Source: an uncultured Oscillospiraceae bacterium
GTDB taxonomy: Bacteria; Bacillota; Clostridia; Oscillospirales; Oscillospiraceae
Assembly (NCBI GenBank): GCA_947631845.1
Contig: CANRMY010000004.1
Coordinates: 1-64,000, forward strand
DNA length: 64,000 nt
Reading direction: 5' to 3'
Below the pieces are notes generated by a model. It was given only the letters and a program-made list of their open reading frames with translations, did no database searches and was not told where the DNA came from. Made by a program: the position numbers and the translations under genes. The first letter of the stretch is position 1. Each line of letters opens with the position of its first letter. Of this stretch, positions 7,871-16,942 are shown piece by piece.

Positions 7871-9331
7871 ATGGAAAATAAGGAGCATTTTATGGAAAAC
7901 GAGAATCAAAAACCTGAGATCCCTCAACAGGCTGAGAGCGGGGAGCTGACGCCCGCCGGAAACACATCCCTCTCCCCTGCCCCGGCGGGCGCGGCCGTCC
8001 GGTTCGACGCCTTCGACTGGCTGGCGGTGGTGCTGGGCGTGGCCCTGGGGGCACTGTGGTTCCGGGTGTTCTCTCTGGAGAGCCTGATAGCGGTGCCGGG
8101 TCTGGGAACCACGGCCTTCGTGCTGGGGGCGCTGGCCGCCGAGTGCGTCTATCTGCGGGGAAAGCTCCGGCCCACCCGCGCCGGCCTCTTTCTGGCGATC
8201 TGCACGGTGCTGCTGGCCCTGGCGGCGGGGCTGTTCCCGGACTATTCCGTGCGGATGATCGATCTTATGCTGCTCTCCTGCCTGACCCCGGCCTCGGCCC
8301 TGGCGCTGACCGGGCGGGACTTCCCGGCGCTCACCGCTTCGGTGGTCCCGGAGACGGTCAGGCTTTTCATCCCCAACCTGTTCCGGCATTTTCTCAAGCC
8401 CTTTCAGGCCCTGTGGCGGCGGGAGAAGGGGCGCAACGGCTTCTGGATCGTGATGCTGACGCTTCTGCTGATGATGCCGGTGCTGGTGGTGATCCTGACG
8501 CTTCTGGCCGGGGCGGATCAGGTGTTTGAGGCGATGCTGGGGGACGCGGGGCGGTTCATCAAGGAGACCGTTCTGCGGGGCCGGTTCCTGTGGGACTGGA
8601 TCAAGGCCGCCGTGCTGGGCCTGATGCTGTTCTCCTTCCTCTATTCCCTGGCCCGCCCCGCCCCGGAGAAGGAGAGCGTCCCCAAAGACGACCCCGTCTC
8701 CCTCCCCTGCCTGCCCTACATCGCGGGCCTGACGGCGCTCAACCTCATCTACGCGGTGTTCGCCGTCATCCAGTTCATGTTCCTCTTCGGCGGAGCGGAG
8801 ACGGCGGCCATGCAGGGGGGCTTTGCCCAGTACGCACGGCGCGGCTTCTTCCAGCTGGCGGCGGTGGCGGGGATCAACCTGGGCGCCGCGCTCCTGTGCG
8901 CCGCCCCCTCCGGGAAGGGCAAAAAGGCCGTGAACGCCCTGGTCTACGTCCTCATCGGCCTCACCGCCGTGATCCTGATCTCCGCCCTCTACCGCATGTG
9001 CCTCTACATCGGCGTGTACGGCCTGAGCCTGCTGCGGTGCGGCACCCTGGTCATCATGGCGTGGATCGCCGTGGCCCTCGCCGCCGTGGCGGTCAGGACC
9101 GCCAGGCCCGGCTTCCGGGTGTTCCCGGTGTTCCTGTGCGCGTTCCTGGTGTTGTGGCTGGCGATGAATTATGTCAACATCGACGCGGTGATCGCCCGGT
9201 ATAACGAGGCCGCGTACCGGCGCGGGGACATCGAGGAATTTGACCGGGACTATCTCCGGGATCTGGGCCCGGACAAATCGCAAAACGCCTCCGCCGATTG
9301 GCCGGACAAGGTGCTGTTCCCGCGGGCGTAA
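7871..9331 (+). CDS. DUF4173/DUF4153-type polytopic membrane protein
   Basis: A 486-residue membrane protein with about a dozen hydrophobic segments after a short acidic, proline-rich N-terminus. It ends in a conserved-looking soluble tail (NIDAVIARYNEAAYRRG, then DFDRDYLRDLGPD-like) characteristic of the DUF4173 family. Two possible starts each have an AAGGAG site: 7871 and 7892. I give the longer. Function is unknown. It is followed by two smaller membrane-protein genes, probably co-transcribed. Confidence 0.8.
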   Translation: MENKEHFMENENQKPEIPQQAESGELTPAGNTSLSPAPAGAAVRFDAFDWLAVVLGVALGALWFRVFSLESLIAVPGLGTTAFVLGALAAECVYLRGKLRPTRAGLFLAICTVLLALAAGLFPDYSVRMIDLMLLSCLTPASALALTGRDFPALTASVVPETVRLFIPNLFRHFLKPFQALWRREKGRNGFWIVMLTLLLMMPVLVVILTLLAGADQVFEAMLGDAGRFIKETVLRGRFLWDWIKAAVLGLMLFSFLYSLARPAPEKESVPKDDPVSLPCLPYIAGLTALNLIYAVFAVIQFMFLFGGAETAAMQGGFAQYARRGFFQLAAVAGINLGAALLCAAPSGKGKKAVNALVYVLIGLTAVILISALYRMCLYIGVYGLSLLRCGTLVIMAWIAVALAAVAVRTARPGFRVFPVFLCAFLVLWLAMNYVNIDAVIARYNEAAYRRGDIEEFDRDYLRDLGPDKSQNASADWPDKVLFPRA

Positions 9332-9334
9332 AAA

Positions 9335-9904
9335 ATGAGGAGCGTTTTCAGGGATAATCTAAAATCCTATCTTCTAATGGCCGCTTTGGGGATACTGGCG
9401 GGGCTTGCCGTCGTGTTTTTCATGGGTCTGCCGGACAACAGACTTTGGGCGTTTTATGATTGGAGCGCGAGGACGTTCGGATTTTGGGCGTTTTCCACCT
9501 CGTTGATCGTTTTCTTCAGCGAAAGCAAAAAGTGCGCGGCCATCAACGCGGGAACATACATTTTCCTGATGTTCCTGATCACAACGGCCGATCGATCCCT
9601 TCACGCCTATCAAAGCGGCGTTACGCCGTTCGCCTCCCTGGCCGAGCTGGCGGTAAACAGCGTCGGGGGCTGGCTTGCGTACAGCATCCCGCCCGCCCTG
9701 GGTTGCGCCGCGCTGGGGAGCGTCTTATGGTTTGGAAGGGAAAATACGGCGTGGGGAAAGGCGCTTCGGCTGATGCCGGCGGTCTTTATACTGGTGGAAA
9801 CAGCCGCTCTTTTTTACAGCGTATGGGCCCGTCAGACAAGGCTTTTTTCGGCGCTGAGCGACCTTATCTGCCTGTTGGCATACGCCGCGATCCTCTTAAA
9901 ATGA
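9335..9904 (+). CDS. Uncharacterised membrane protein
   Basis: A 189-residue protein with five or six hydrophobic segments (for example SYLLMAALGILAGLAVVFFM, FWAFSTSLIVFF, AGTYIFLMFLI and the C-terminal LSDLICLLAYAAILL). I do not recognise the family. Its ATG lies three bases after the DUF4173 stop with no clear ribosome-binding site, suggesting translational coupling. An internal Met at 9377 behind AGGAG is an alternative. It is probably functionally linked to the preceding membrane protein. Confidence 0.65.
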   Translation: MRSVFRDNLKSYLLMAALGILAGLAVVFFMGLPDNRLWAFYDWSARTFGFWAFSTSLIVFFSESKKCAAINAGTYIFLMFLITTADRSLHAYQSGVTPFASLAELAVNSVGGWLAYSIPPALGCAALGSVLWFGRENTAWGKALRLMPAVFILVETAALFYSVWARQTRLFSALSDLICLLAYAAILLK

Positions 9905-9953
9905 GGCGAGCAAGGCTCTTTTAATCCGTAAAAAAACAAGGAGGAAGTTGACC

Positions 9954-10235
9954 GTGTGGCTGATTTTAGGTGTTGGAGCAATCCTGGCGGCGGTTTTGAA
10001 TCTCGTCCGGGCCTTCGCCGGCAAGGACGCGCGCTGGGCCGGATTTGTCAGCTTATCGCTGACCGCGTTGACAGTGTGCGCCTTTTACGGTGACGGCGCC
10101 CGCCGGGTGCTGGGGGCGGATTGGGGCGGACTTATGGACATCATGCCCACCGTGTCCAAGGCGCTGTGGGTGTGCGTGGCCGTCTCGATCCTCGTCAACG
10201 CTATCCCCCTTTTGAAGCTGTCAAAAAAGCCGTGA
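9954..10235 (+). CDS. Small three-helix membrane protein, unknown
   Basis: A 93-residue protein with three hydrophobic segments (residues about 3-20, 28-45 and 62-85), starting VWLILGVGAILAAVL. The GTG at 9954 is favoured over the in-frame TTG at 9948 because AAGGAGG lies at good spacing. It is last in the run that begins with the DUF4173 gene and is closed by a bidirectional terminator. No family is recognised. Confidence 0.6.
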   Translation: MWLILGVGAILAAVLNLVRAFAGKDARWAGFVSLSLTALTVCAFYGDGARRVLGADWGGLMDIMPTVSKALWVCVAVSILVNAIPLLKLSKKP

Positions 10236-10242
10236 CAAGTTG

Positions 10243-10277
10243 AAAATCCCGTGTACCAGGGCGGTACACGGGATTTT
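10243..10277. terminator. Bidirectional terminator
   Basis: AAAATCCCGTGTACC pairs with GGTACACGGGATTTT, flanked by A and T runs. It serves the plus-strand membrane-protein run and the convergent minus-strand dnaJ. Confidence 0.85.
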
Positions 10278-10289
10278 TATAGGTAAAGC

Positions 10290-11417
10290 TTATTTCTTTT
10301 TCCCGAATTTGCGGGGCTTTTCGGCGGAGCCGCCCAGGGCGGCGTCCAGCTTTTTCACCAGCTCCCGCTGTTCGGCGTTGAGGCTCTTGGGGATGGTGAC
10401 CGCCACGGTGATGTACTGATCCCCGCGTCCGGGGGCGCGGAAATAGGGGATGCCCTTGCCCCGGAGGCGGAAGGTGTCGCCGTGCTGGGTACCGGCGGGG
10501 ATGGTGAATTTGGCCTTGCCGTCCAGGGTGGGGACCTCCAGCTCCGCGCCCAGCATGGCCTGGGTGACGGTGATGGGGATCTCGCACAGCACCGACGTGC
10601 CGTCCCGCTCGAAAAGCTCGTGGGGACGGATGGAGACGGTCAGCAGGATATCCCCGGCGGGACCGCCGTTGTAACCGGCGTTGCCCTGGCCGGACAGGGA
10701 CATGGTGACGTTGTTCTGGATCCCGGCGTCGATGTGGACGTTCACCGTCCGCTGGCGGCGCACACGCCCCTGGCCCTTGCACTTGGGGCAGGGATCCTTG
10801 ACGATCTTGCCCTTGCCGTGGCACCGGGGGCACTCGGACTGGACGCGGCTCATCCCCAGGAAGGTGCGCTGGGTGGTGACGGTGCAGCCGGAGCCGTGGC
10901 AGTCGGGGCAGGTCTCGGCGGTAGAGCCCTTGGCGCAGCCGGTGCCGTGGCAGTCGTCGCACAGCTCCACCCGGCTGACGTTCAGGGTCTTGTCACAGCC
11001 GAAGGCGGCCTCCTCGAAGCTCAGGGAGACGCCCAGGCGTATGTCCTCCCCCGGACGGGGACCGTTTTTGCCGCGAGTGCGCCCGCCGCCGCCTCCGCCG
11101 AAGCCGAACATGTTGAAGAGGTCGTCCAGGCCGCCGAAGCCGGAAAATTCAAACCCGCCGTAGTCGCCGTTTTGGGAGGCGTAGCTGGGATCCACGCCGG
11201 CGAAGCCGAACTGGTCGTATTTGGCCCGCTTCTCCTTGTCGGAGAGGATCTCGTAGGCCTCGCCGGCCTCCTTCATCCTCTGCTCGCACTCCTTGTCGCC
11301 GGGGTGCAGATCCGGGTGGTTCTCCTTGGCGATCTTGTAAAAAGCCTTTTTCAGCTCCGCGTCCGTGGCCGTCTTTGGGACGCCCAGGACCTCGTAATAA
11401 TCTCGCTTGTCTGCCAT
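10290..11417 (-). CDS. dnaJ: Chaperone DnaJ
   Basis: The 375-residue Hsp40 cochaperone stimulates DnaK ATPase and delivers unfolded clients. The J-domain carries HPD at 34-36. A Gly/Phe-rich linker (GGFEFSGFGG, then FGGGGGGR) follows, then four zinc-binding CxxCxGxG-type repeats (CDDCHGTG, CPDCHGSG, CPRCHGKG, CPKCKGQG), then the C-terminal substrate domains. Length is normal for type I DnaJ. It is last in hrcA-grpE-dnaK-dnaJ, separated from dnaK by a hairpin without a T run. Confidence 0.97.
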   Translation of the reverse strand: MADKRDYYEVLGVPKTATDAELKKAFYKIAKENHPDLHPGDKECEQRMKEAGEAYEILSDKEKRAKYDQFGFAGVDPSYASQNGDYGGFEFSGFGGLDDLFNMFGFGGGGGGRTRGKNGPRPGEDIRLGVSLSFEEAAFGCDKTLNVSRVELCDDCHGTGCAKGSTAETCPDCHGSGCTVTTQRTFLGMSRVQSECPRCHGKGKIVKDPCPKCKGQGRVRRQRTVNVHIDAGIQNNVTMSLSGQGNAGYNGGPAGDILLTVSIRPHELFERDGTSVLCEIPITVTQAMLGAELEVPTLDGKAKFTIPAGTQHGDTFRLRGKGIPYFRAPGRGDQYITVAVTIPKSLNAEQRELVKKLDAALGGSAEKPRKFGKKK

Positions 11418-11441
11418 AGAAAATATTTCCTTTCACGCGCC

Positions 11442-11469
11442 TTTGCGGACAGCTTCGGCTGTCCGCAAA
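11442..11469 (-). promoter_or_regulatory. dnaK-dnaJ intercistronic hairpin
   Basis: TTTGCGGACAGC pairs with GCTGTCCGCAAA around a four-base loop (TTCG on the plus strand). No T run follows in the direction of transcription, so it looks more like an RNA-stabilising or processing element setting dnaK over dnaJ levels than a terminator. Confidence 0.6.
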
Positions 11470-11495
11470 AGGGTGGTTATTGGGAGATCGGTCTT

Positions 11496-13352
11496 TTATT
11501 TTTTGTCGTCGTCCACGGTGTAGTCGGCGTCGTAATAGCCGCCGTTGCCGGGGTTCTGGCCGCCCTGGTTGGGATCGTAGCCGCCCTGCTGGCCGGGGTT
11601 GAAGCCCTGGCCCTGGGGATTGGCCTGGGCATAGAGCTTCTCGCTGACCTTGTAGAACACCTGGGTCAGGTTGTCGGTGGCGGACTTGATGGCGGCGGTG
11701 TCGGTGCCGGAGAGGGCGGACTTCAGAGACGCCAGGGCGTTCTCCACCTCACTCTTGTCGGCGGGATCCAGCTTGTCGCCGGACTCGGAGAGGATCTTCT
11801 CGGTCTGATAGACCATCTGATCGCCCTGATTGCGGGTCTCCACCTCTTCCTTGCGCTTGGCGTCCTCGGCGGCGTACTGCTCGGCCTCGCGGACGGCCTT
11901 GTCGATGTCGTCCTTGGACATGTTGGAGGAGGAGGTGATGGTGATGTGCTGTTCGCGGCCGGTGCCCATATCCCGGGCGCTGACGTTGACGATGCCGTTG
12001 GCGTCGATATCGAAGGTCACCTCGATCTGGGGGACGCCGCGGCGGGCCGGGGCGATGCCGTCCAGGTGGAAGCGGCCCAGGGACTTGTTGTACTGGGCCA
12101 TCTCGCGCTCGCCCTGGAGGACGTTGACCTCAACGGAGGTCTGGTTGTCCGCGGCGGTGGAGAAGACCTGGCTCTTCTTGGCGGGGATGGTGGTGTTGCG
12201 CTCGATGAGCTTGGTGAACACGCCGCCCAGGGTCTCGATGCCCAGGGACAGGGGGGTGACGTCCAGCAGGAGGATGCCCTCCACGTCGCCGCCCAGGACG
12301 CCGCCCTGGATGGCCGCGCCCACGGCCACGCACTCGTCGGGGTTGATGCCCTTGAAGCCGTCCTTGCCGGTGAGCTTCTTCACCTCGTCCTGCACGGCGG
12401 GGATGCGGCTGGAGCCGCCCACCATCAGGACCTTGGAGATGTCGTTCCCGGACAGGCCCGCGTCGGACATGGCCTGACGGACAGGGCCGGCGGTGGCCTC
12501 CACCAGATGGGCGGTCAGCTCGTTGAACTTGGCCCTCGTCAGAGGTACGTCCAGATGCTTGGGGCCGGTGGCGTCGGCGGTGATATAGGGCAGGTTGATG
12601 GTGGTGCTCATCATGCCGGACAGATCGCACTTGGCCTTCTCGGCGGCCTCGCGGAGCCTCTGCATGGCCACGCGGTCGGTGGACAGGTCGATGTTGTTGG
12701 ACTTTCTGAACTCGTCAATGAGATATTTGACCACGCACTGGTCGAAATCGTCGCCGCCCAGGCGGTTGTTGCCGGCGGTGGCCAGGACCTCGATGACGCC
12801 GTCGTCGATGTTCAGGATGGACACGTCGAAGGTGCCGCCGCCCAGGTCGTAGACCATGATCTTCTGGCTCTGCTCCTTGTCCACGCCGTAGGCCAGCGCG
12901 GCGGCGGTGGGCTCGTTGATGATGCGCTTCACGTCAAGGCCGGCGATCCTGCCGGCGTCCTTGGTGGCCTGACGCTGGGAGTCGGTGAAGTAGGCGGGGA
13001 CGGTGATGACCGCCTCGGTGACGGGCTGGCCCAGATACGCCTCCGCGTCGGCCTTGAGCTTCATGAGGACCATGGAGCTGATCTCCTGGGGGGTGTAGGA
13101 CTTGCCGTCGATGGTGACCCGGTAGTTGGAGCCCATCTCGCGCTTGATGGAGCTGACGGTCCTGTCGGGGTTGGTGATGGCCTGGCGCTTGGCCACATGG
13201 CCCACCATGCGCTCGCCGTCCTTGGAGAAGGCCACCACGGACGGGGTGGTGCGCATCCCCTCGGCGTTGGCGATGACCACGGGCTCGCCGCCCTCCATGA
13301 CCGCCACGCAGCTATTGGTCGTACCGAGATCGATACCGATGATTTTTCCCAT
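11496..13352 (-). CDS. dnaK: Chaperone DnaK (Hsp70)
   Basis: The 618-residue Hsp70. The nucleotide-binding domain opens with [19 protein letters not shown], with [14 protein letters not shown] and the linker region [17 protein letters not shown] downstream. The tail is Gly/Asn/Gln-rich and ends [12 protein letters not shown]. Length is typical for Gram-positive DnaK. An AGGAGG site precedes the ATG. It lies between grpE and dnaJ under HrcA/CIRCE control. A hairpin repeat has entered the short grpE-dnaK gap. Confidence 0.98.
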   Translation of the reverse strand: MGKIIGIDLGTTNSCVAVMEGGEPVVIANAEGMRTTPSVVAFSKDGERMVGHVAKRQAITNPDRTVSSIKREMGSNYRVTIDGKSYTPQEISSMVLMKLKADAEAYLGQPVTEAVITVPAYFTDSQRQATKDAGRIAGLDVKRIINEPTAAALAYGVDKEQSQKIMVYDLGGGTFDVSILNIDDGVIEVLATAGNNRLGGDDFDQCVVKYLIDEFRKSNNIDLSTDRVAMQRLREAAEKAKCDLSGMMSTTINLPYITADATGPKHLDVPLTRAKFNELTAHLVEATAGPVRQAMSDAGLSGNDISKVLMVGGSSRIPAVQDEVKKLTGKDGFKGINPDECVAVGAAIQGGVLGGDVEGILLLDVTPLSLGIETLGGVFTKLIERNTTIPAKKSQVFSTAADNQTSVEVNVLQGEREMAQYNKSLGRFHLDGIAPARRGVPQIEVTFDIDANGIVNVSARDMGTGREQHITITSSSNMSKDDIDKAVREAEQYAAEDAKRKEEVETRNQGDQMVYQTEKILSESGDKLDPADKSEVENALASLKSALSGTDTAAIKSATDNLTQVFYKVSEKLYAQANPQGQGFNPGQQGGYDPNQGGQNPGNGGYYDADYTVDDDKK

Positions 13353-13404
13353 TGTGAATTCCTCCTGTTATATAGTTAAGATTGAGTATACGTTTTTATG
13401 AAGG

Positions 13405-13440
13405 CCTGTACGGGCCGGACACCGGCCGGCCCCTGGCCGG
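13405..13440. repeat. Single hairpin repeat inside the heat-shock operon
   Basis: One GGACACCGG-core copy, GTACGGGCCGGACACCGG followed by CCGGCCCC, sits between the grpE stop and the dnaK ribosome-binding site. In the transcribed strand it would fold in the intercistronic mRNA. Confidence 0.85.
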
Positions 13441-13446
13441 GTCATA

Positions 13447-13977
13447 TCAATTCGCGACCTTGACCATGGAGAACCGGATCACCTTGTCCCCCAGGGTGAA
13501 GCCCTTCTGGAACTCCTCCACCACCTGGTTTTCGCCGTACTGCTCATCCTCGATGTGCATGACGGCGTTGTGGAGCTTGGCGTCGAAGGGCTGGCCCACG
13601 GCCTCGATGGGCCGGATGCCCAGCTTCTCAAAAACACCCTCAAGCTGGGTCATGGTCATCTCGATGCCCTTCAGAAACGCCTCGTCGGAGCATCCCGTCT
13701 TCAGGGCCCGCTCCAGGTTGTCGTAGACCGGCAGGAAGCCCGCCGCGGTGTCGGATTTGACCTGGGCGTACAGGGCCTCCCGCTCCTTGGTGGAGCGCTT
13801 GCGGTAATTTTCATATTCGGCGTAGAGCCTGGTGTATTTATCCTTCTCGGCGGCTAAAAGCTCCTCCGCCGCAGGTTCCTTGGGCTTTTCCTCCTTGGGT
13901 GCCTCCTGGGGTGCGGCCTCGGGGGTCTTGACCTCCCGCTCCTCGTCTCGGGGCGTCTCTTCCTTATTTTTGGGCAT
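13447..13977 (-). CDS. grpE: Nucleotide exchange factor GrpE
   Basis: A 176-residue GrpE, the exchange factor for DnaK. It starts with an acidic, low-complexity stretch (about 1-40), followed by a long helix (KDKYTRLYAEYENYRKRSTKEREALY) and the family core LPVYDNLERAL and PFDAKLHNAVMHIEDEQYGENQVVEEFQKGFTLGDKVIR-like end. The start overlaps the hrcA stop by 14 bases and is preceded by GGGAGGAG within hrcA, so it is translationally coupled. Confidence 0.96.
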   Translation of the reverse strand: MPKNKEETPRDEEREVKTPEAAPQEAPKEEKPKEPAAEELLAAEKDKYTRLYAEYENYRKRSTKEREALYAQVKSDTAAGFLPVYDNLERALKTGCSDEAFLKGIEMTMTQLEGVFEKLGIRPIEAVGQPFDAKLHNAVMHIEDEQYGENQVVEEFQKGFTLGDKVIRFSMVKVAN

Positions 13978-15049
13978 CGCTGTCTCCTCCCTTGATCATT
14001 AGTTTGCCGAAGCCCGCCGGCGGCGACGATCCCGCGCCCAGGAGCCTGGAGAGGCCCCCGGCGATGTACGCCAGCTTGGCCGCAACGGCGGAGTAATCCA
14101 TTCTGGTGGGCCCCACCACGCCGATCAGGCCCCGCATCCCGTCCCCCGCGTCGTAGCTGGCCAGGACCACGGAGGAGTCCCGCAGCTCCAGCGCCGCGTT
14201 CTCCGGGCCGATCAGCACCTTCACGTCCCCGAAATCCGGGGCGGCAGTGAGGGCGGAGAGATTCCGGGAATCGGAAAGATAATTGATGAGCCGGTGGGCC
14301 TTGTCAGGATCCTGAAATTCCGGGAGCTTCAAAAGATTGGCCTCGCCGGAGACGTTGGCCCCCGCGCCCTTGGAGGTCATCAGCGTCTCGATGAGGAACC
14401 CCGCGACGACGGAGGTGACGCCCATGGTGTCGCCCGCGGCCCGCTCCGTGGAGGCGATGAGCTCCGGGGTGATCCGCTCCTCCGAAAGTCCGGTGAAGTT
14501 GGCGTTGAACAGCGCCGACAGGCGCGTCAAAAGCGTCTGCGTGGAGGAGAAGGGCAGATGCACCAGCTTGTTCTTCACCGTGTCGCCGGTGAGCAGAAGG
14601 ACGATGATGAAGGAATTGGGGTCTAAATAGATGAGATCCACCCGCTTCACCGTGGCCGAGGCGGCGGCGGAGATGGTCAACGCCGGATAGCTGGTCAGCT
14701 CCGTAGCCATTTTTCCCACATCCGCCATCAGCTTATCCGTGCCGGCGGGGGTGCTTTGGAGCTTGCGGTTGATCTCCTCCGTCTCGCTGTGGGACAGCTC
14801 CCGCTCCATCATCAGCTCGTTGACGTAGAGCCGGTAGCCCTTGGCCGTGGGGACGCGTCCGGCGGAGGTGTGGGGCTGTTCCAGATAGCCCTCCCTGGTG
14901 AGGGCCGCCAGCTCGTTGCGGATGGTGGCCGAGGAGCAGGTAAGGCCGGTCCTGGCCAGGACCGTATGGCTTCCGATGGGTTCGGCGGCGTCGATGTACC
15001 CCTCCACCACCGCCCGGAGAATTTTCTTTTGCCGCCCGGTAAGCTCCAT
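13964..15049 (-). CDS. hrcA: Heat-inducible transcription repressor HrcA
   Basis: A 361-residue repressor that binds CIRCE and is stabilised by GroEL in other Firmicutes. The N-terminal winged helix (ELTGRQKKILRAVVEGYIDAAEPIGSHTVL, then ATIRNELAALTREGYLEQPHTSAGRVPTAKGYR-type segment) is unmistakable. The GAF-like middle and C-terminal GVVGPTRMDYSAVAAKLAYIA complete the family pattern. It is first in the operon, 13 bases from a perfect CIRCE, so it autoregulates. Confidence 0.97.
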   Translation of the reverse strand: MELTGRQKKILRAVVEGYIDAAEPIGSHTVLARTGLTCSSATIRNELAALTREGYLEQPHTSAGRVPTAKGYRLYVNELMMERELSHSETEEINRKLQSTPAGTDKLMADVGKMATELTSYPALTISAAASATVKRVDLIYLDPNSFIIVLLLTGDTVKNKLVHLPFSSTQTLLTRLSALFNANFTGLSEERITPELIASTERAAGDTMGVTSVVAGFLIETLMTSKGAGANVSGEANLLKLPEFQDPDKAHRLINYLSDSRNLSALTAAPDFGDVKVLIGPENAALELRDSSVVLASYDAGDGMRGLIGVVGPTRMDYSAVAAKLAYIAGGLSRLLGAGSSPPAGFGKLMIKGGDSDAQK

Positions 15050-15061
15050 GTTTTCACCTTC

Positions 15062-15088
15062 TTAGCACTCCCTTTTCCTGAGTGCTAA
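15062..15088 (-). promoter_or_regulatory. CIRCE operator
   Basis: TTAGCACTC, nine bases, GAGTGCTAA: a perfect match to the CIRCE inverted repeat bound by HrcA. It lies just downstream of the -10 box and before the hrcA ribosome-binding site. Confidence 0.98.
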
Positions 15089-15092
15089 AGAC

Positions 15093-15121
15093 ACTTTACC
15101 ACCAAGGGCAAGGAATGTCAA
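15093..15121 (-). promoter_or_regulatory. Sigma-A promoter of the heat-shock operon
   Basis: Minus strand TTGACA (15116-15121), 17 bp, TAAAGT (15093-15098). The -35 box is perfect. CIRCE follows directly, so bound HrcA would cover the start site. Confidence 0.85.
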
Positions 15122-15212
15122 TAGGCAGATGGGGATTTTATAAAAAATTCAAAAATATGCCCCCCGGAGACCGGGAGGCATGATCTGTCGACAGAGGAAA
15201 CGCGCGGCGGCG

Positions 15213-15698
15213 TCACCGGCGGCGCGTAAGAGCATCGGTCAGCTTCGCCCTGACCTCCTCCCAGGTCCCGTCGGTAAAGGCGTCGGTGGGGAGCACCAGG
15301 ACGCCGCCCCGGTAGCGCAGGACGGCGGTACCGTCCTTCTCCCGGAGCTTCAAAAGGGCGCGGCAGCTGATCTCATGGGCGGCGCGGCCCTCCCGGAGGA
15401 CCAGGGAGGTGGCGCGGAACACCACCGTCCGCTCCCAGTTCTCCCCGCCCCAGAGGACGGAGAAGGTCTGATAGTGCCGGCGGGCCATGACCAGCCAGTG
15501 GAGCAGGAGAAAATAGAGCAGCACGGCCAGACAGGCCAGGAAGAACAGGGTATACCGGCCCGTGGTCAGCACGAAGATGAAGAAGAGGGTGATGACGAAG
15601 AGGGACTTATTGATGTTCCACGCCCTGCCCTGGAACTGCTCCAGCAGCGCCTCGCGCCGGAAAAGCGCCCAGGTGACGGGATAAACGCACGTCTGCAT
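15213..15698 (-). CDS. YcxB-like membrane protein
   Basis: A 161-residue protein with two adjacent hydrophobic segments (about residues 31-67) followed by a soluble C-terminal domain of the YcxB-like type. The latter carries a ligand- or sorting-domain-like pattern ending VLPTDAFTDGTWEEVRAKL. It starts three bases after the phosphofructokinase stop without a good ribosome-binding site, suggesting coupling. Function is unknown. Confidence 0.7.
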   Translation of the reverse strand: MQTCVYPVTWALFRREALLEQFQGRAWNINKSLFVITLFFIFVLTTGRYTLFFLACLAVLLYFLLLHWLVMARRHYQTFSVLWGGENWERTVVFRATSLVLREGRAAHEISCRALLKLREKDGTAVLRYRGGVLVLPTDAFTDGTWEEVRAKLTDALTRRR

Positions 15699-15701
15699 GG
15701 C

Positions 15702-16790
15702 TTATTCGTCGCCGAAGGAGATGCCCAGGAGCCGCGCCTCGGCGATGATGTCGCCCTTGGGGTCCACCGTCTTCAGCTTGCCGGCGATCTCCTTTAAGGG
15801 GACGGAGACGATCTTGTGGTTCTGGATGGCCACCAGGTCGCCGTATTTCTCCTCGTAGATATTCAGGGCCGCCTGAGCGCCCAGGCGGGAGGACAGCACC
15901 CGGTCGTAGGCGCAGGGCATACCGCCGCGCTGCATGTGGCCGGGGACGGTGACGCGCACGTCCTTGCCGGTGGCCTCGGTGATCTGGGCCGCCAGCTCGT
16001 AGGAGACGGAGGGGTAGTTGGCCGCCAGCTCCTCCAGGGACTTTTTCCGGTCCTTCTTGGACATATCGGCCCGCTCTTTGGAGATGGCGCCCTCGGCCAC
16101 CGCCAGGATGGTAAAGTCATGGCCGGTCTTGCCGCGCTCCTGGATCTTGCCGATGACGGACTTGAGCTTGTAGGGGATCTCGGGGATGAGGATGATGTCC
16201 GCGCCGCCGGCGATGCCCGCGTTCAGCGTCAGCCAGCCCACCTTGTGGCCCATGACCTCCACGATGAAGATGCGGTTGTGGGAAGCGGCGGTGGTGTGGA
16301 TGCAGTCGATGACGTTGGTGGCCGTGGCGATGGCGGACTGGAAGCCGAAGGTGGTATCCGTGCCCCACAGGTCGTTGTCGATGGTCTTGGGCAGGCCGAT
16401 GACGTTGAGACCCTCCTCATTGAGCAGGTTGGCGGTCTTCTGGCTGCCGTTGCCGCCCAGCACCACCAGGCAGTCCAGCTTCAGCTTTTTGTAGGTGTCC
16501 TTCATGGCCTTGACCTTGTCCAGGCCGTTGCGGTCCGGCTCCCGGATGAGCTTGAAGGGGGTGCGGGAGGAGCCCAGGATGGTGCCGCCCACGGTGAGAA
16601 GGCCCGTGAAGTCCCGGGGGGCCATGCGGCGGTATTTTTCATAGATCATGCCCTTGTAGCCCTCCAGGAAGCCGACGATCTCCACGCCGTCCGCCCCGTA
16701 GAGGCTGTAAAGGCCCTTGGCCACGCCGCGCATGGTGGCGTTCAGCGCCTGGCAGTCGCCGCCGGAGGTAAGTATGCCGACACGTTTCAT
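15702..16790 (-). CDS. pfkA: 6-phosphofructokinase, ATP-type donor site with PPi-type lysine
   Basis: A 362-residue phosphofructokinase acting on fructose 6-phosphate in glycolysis. It opens KRVGILTSGGDCQALNATMRG. The donor motif is GGNGS (112-116), with Gly where PPi enzymes have Asp, which permits ATP. The next motif is GLPKTIDNDLWGTD (PKTIDND at 134-140), with the Lys normally seen in PPi enzymes and group III PFKs rather than the Gly of classical ATP-PFK. I infer an ATP-using group III-like enzyme; donor use needs assay. GGAG lies before the ATG. The YcxB-like gene follows closely. Confidence 0.85.
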   Translation of the reverse strand: MKRVGILTSGGDCQALNATMRGVAKGLYSLYGADGVEIVGFLEGYKGMIYEKYRRMAPRDFTGLLTVGGTILGSSRTPFKLIREPDRNGLDKVKAMKDTYKKLKLDCLVVLGGNGSQKTANLLNEEGLNVIGLPKTIDNDLWGTDTTFGFQSAIATATNVIDCIHTTAASHNRIFIVEVMGHKVGWLTLNAGIAGGADIILIPEIPYKLKSVIGKIQERGKTGHDFTILAVAEGAISKERADMSKKDRKKSLEELAANYPSVSYELAAQITEATGKDVRVTVPGHMQRGGMPCAYDRVLSSRLGAQAALNIYEEKYGDLVAIQNHKIVSVPLKEIAGKLKTVDPKGDIIAEARLLGISFGDE

Positions 16791-16825
16791 AGTGCAATCT
16801 CCTTTTAATTAAAATGGGTAGGTAT

Positions 16826-16831
16826 ATTATA
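16826..16831 (-). promoter_or_regulatory. -10 box of the pfkA promoter
   Basis: TATAAT preceded by TATGG gives an extended -10 on the minus strand. No good -35 box is seen at 17 bp. Confidence 0.6.
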
Positions 16832-16890
16832 CCATAACAATTTCAATTGGAAAGAGGGTTTTTGTGTAATTCGCAAAATTTTTTGAAAAT

Positions 16891-16919
16891 TTGCCAAAGC
16901 GGCGGAATTGTGATATACT
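16891..16919 (+). promoter_or_regulatory. Promoter of the GDSL-thiN-HAD run
   Basis: TTGCCA (16891-16896), 17 bp, TATACT (16914-16919), about 24 bp before the ATG of the GDSL gene. Confidence 0.75.
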
Positions 16920-16942
16920 TTGCCCGTAACGAGGTGAAAATC

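Noticed and set aside
10482..13379. 965-residue open frame opposite dnaJ and dnaK
   Set aside because: It is the antisense shadow of two unmistakable chaperone genes; the long frame results from high GC codon bias, and its product is low-complexity Gly/Val/Leu/Asp/His sequence.
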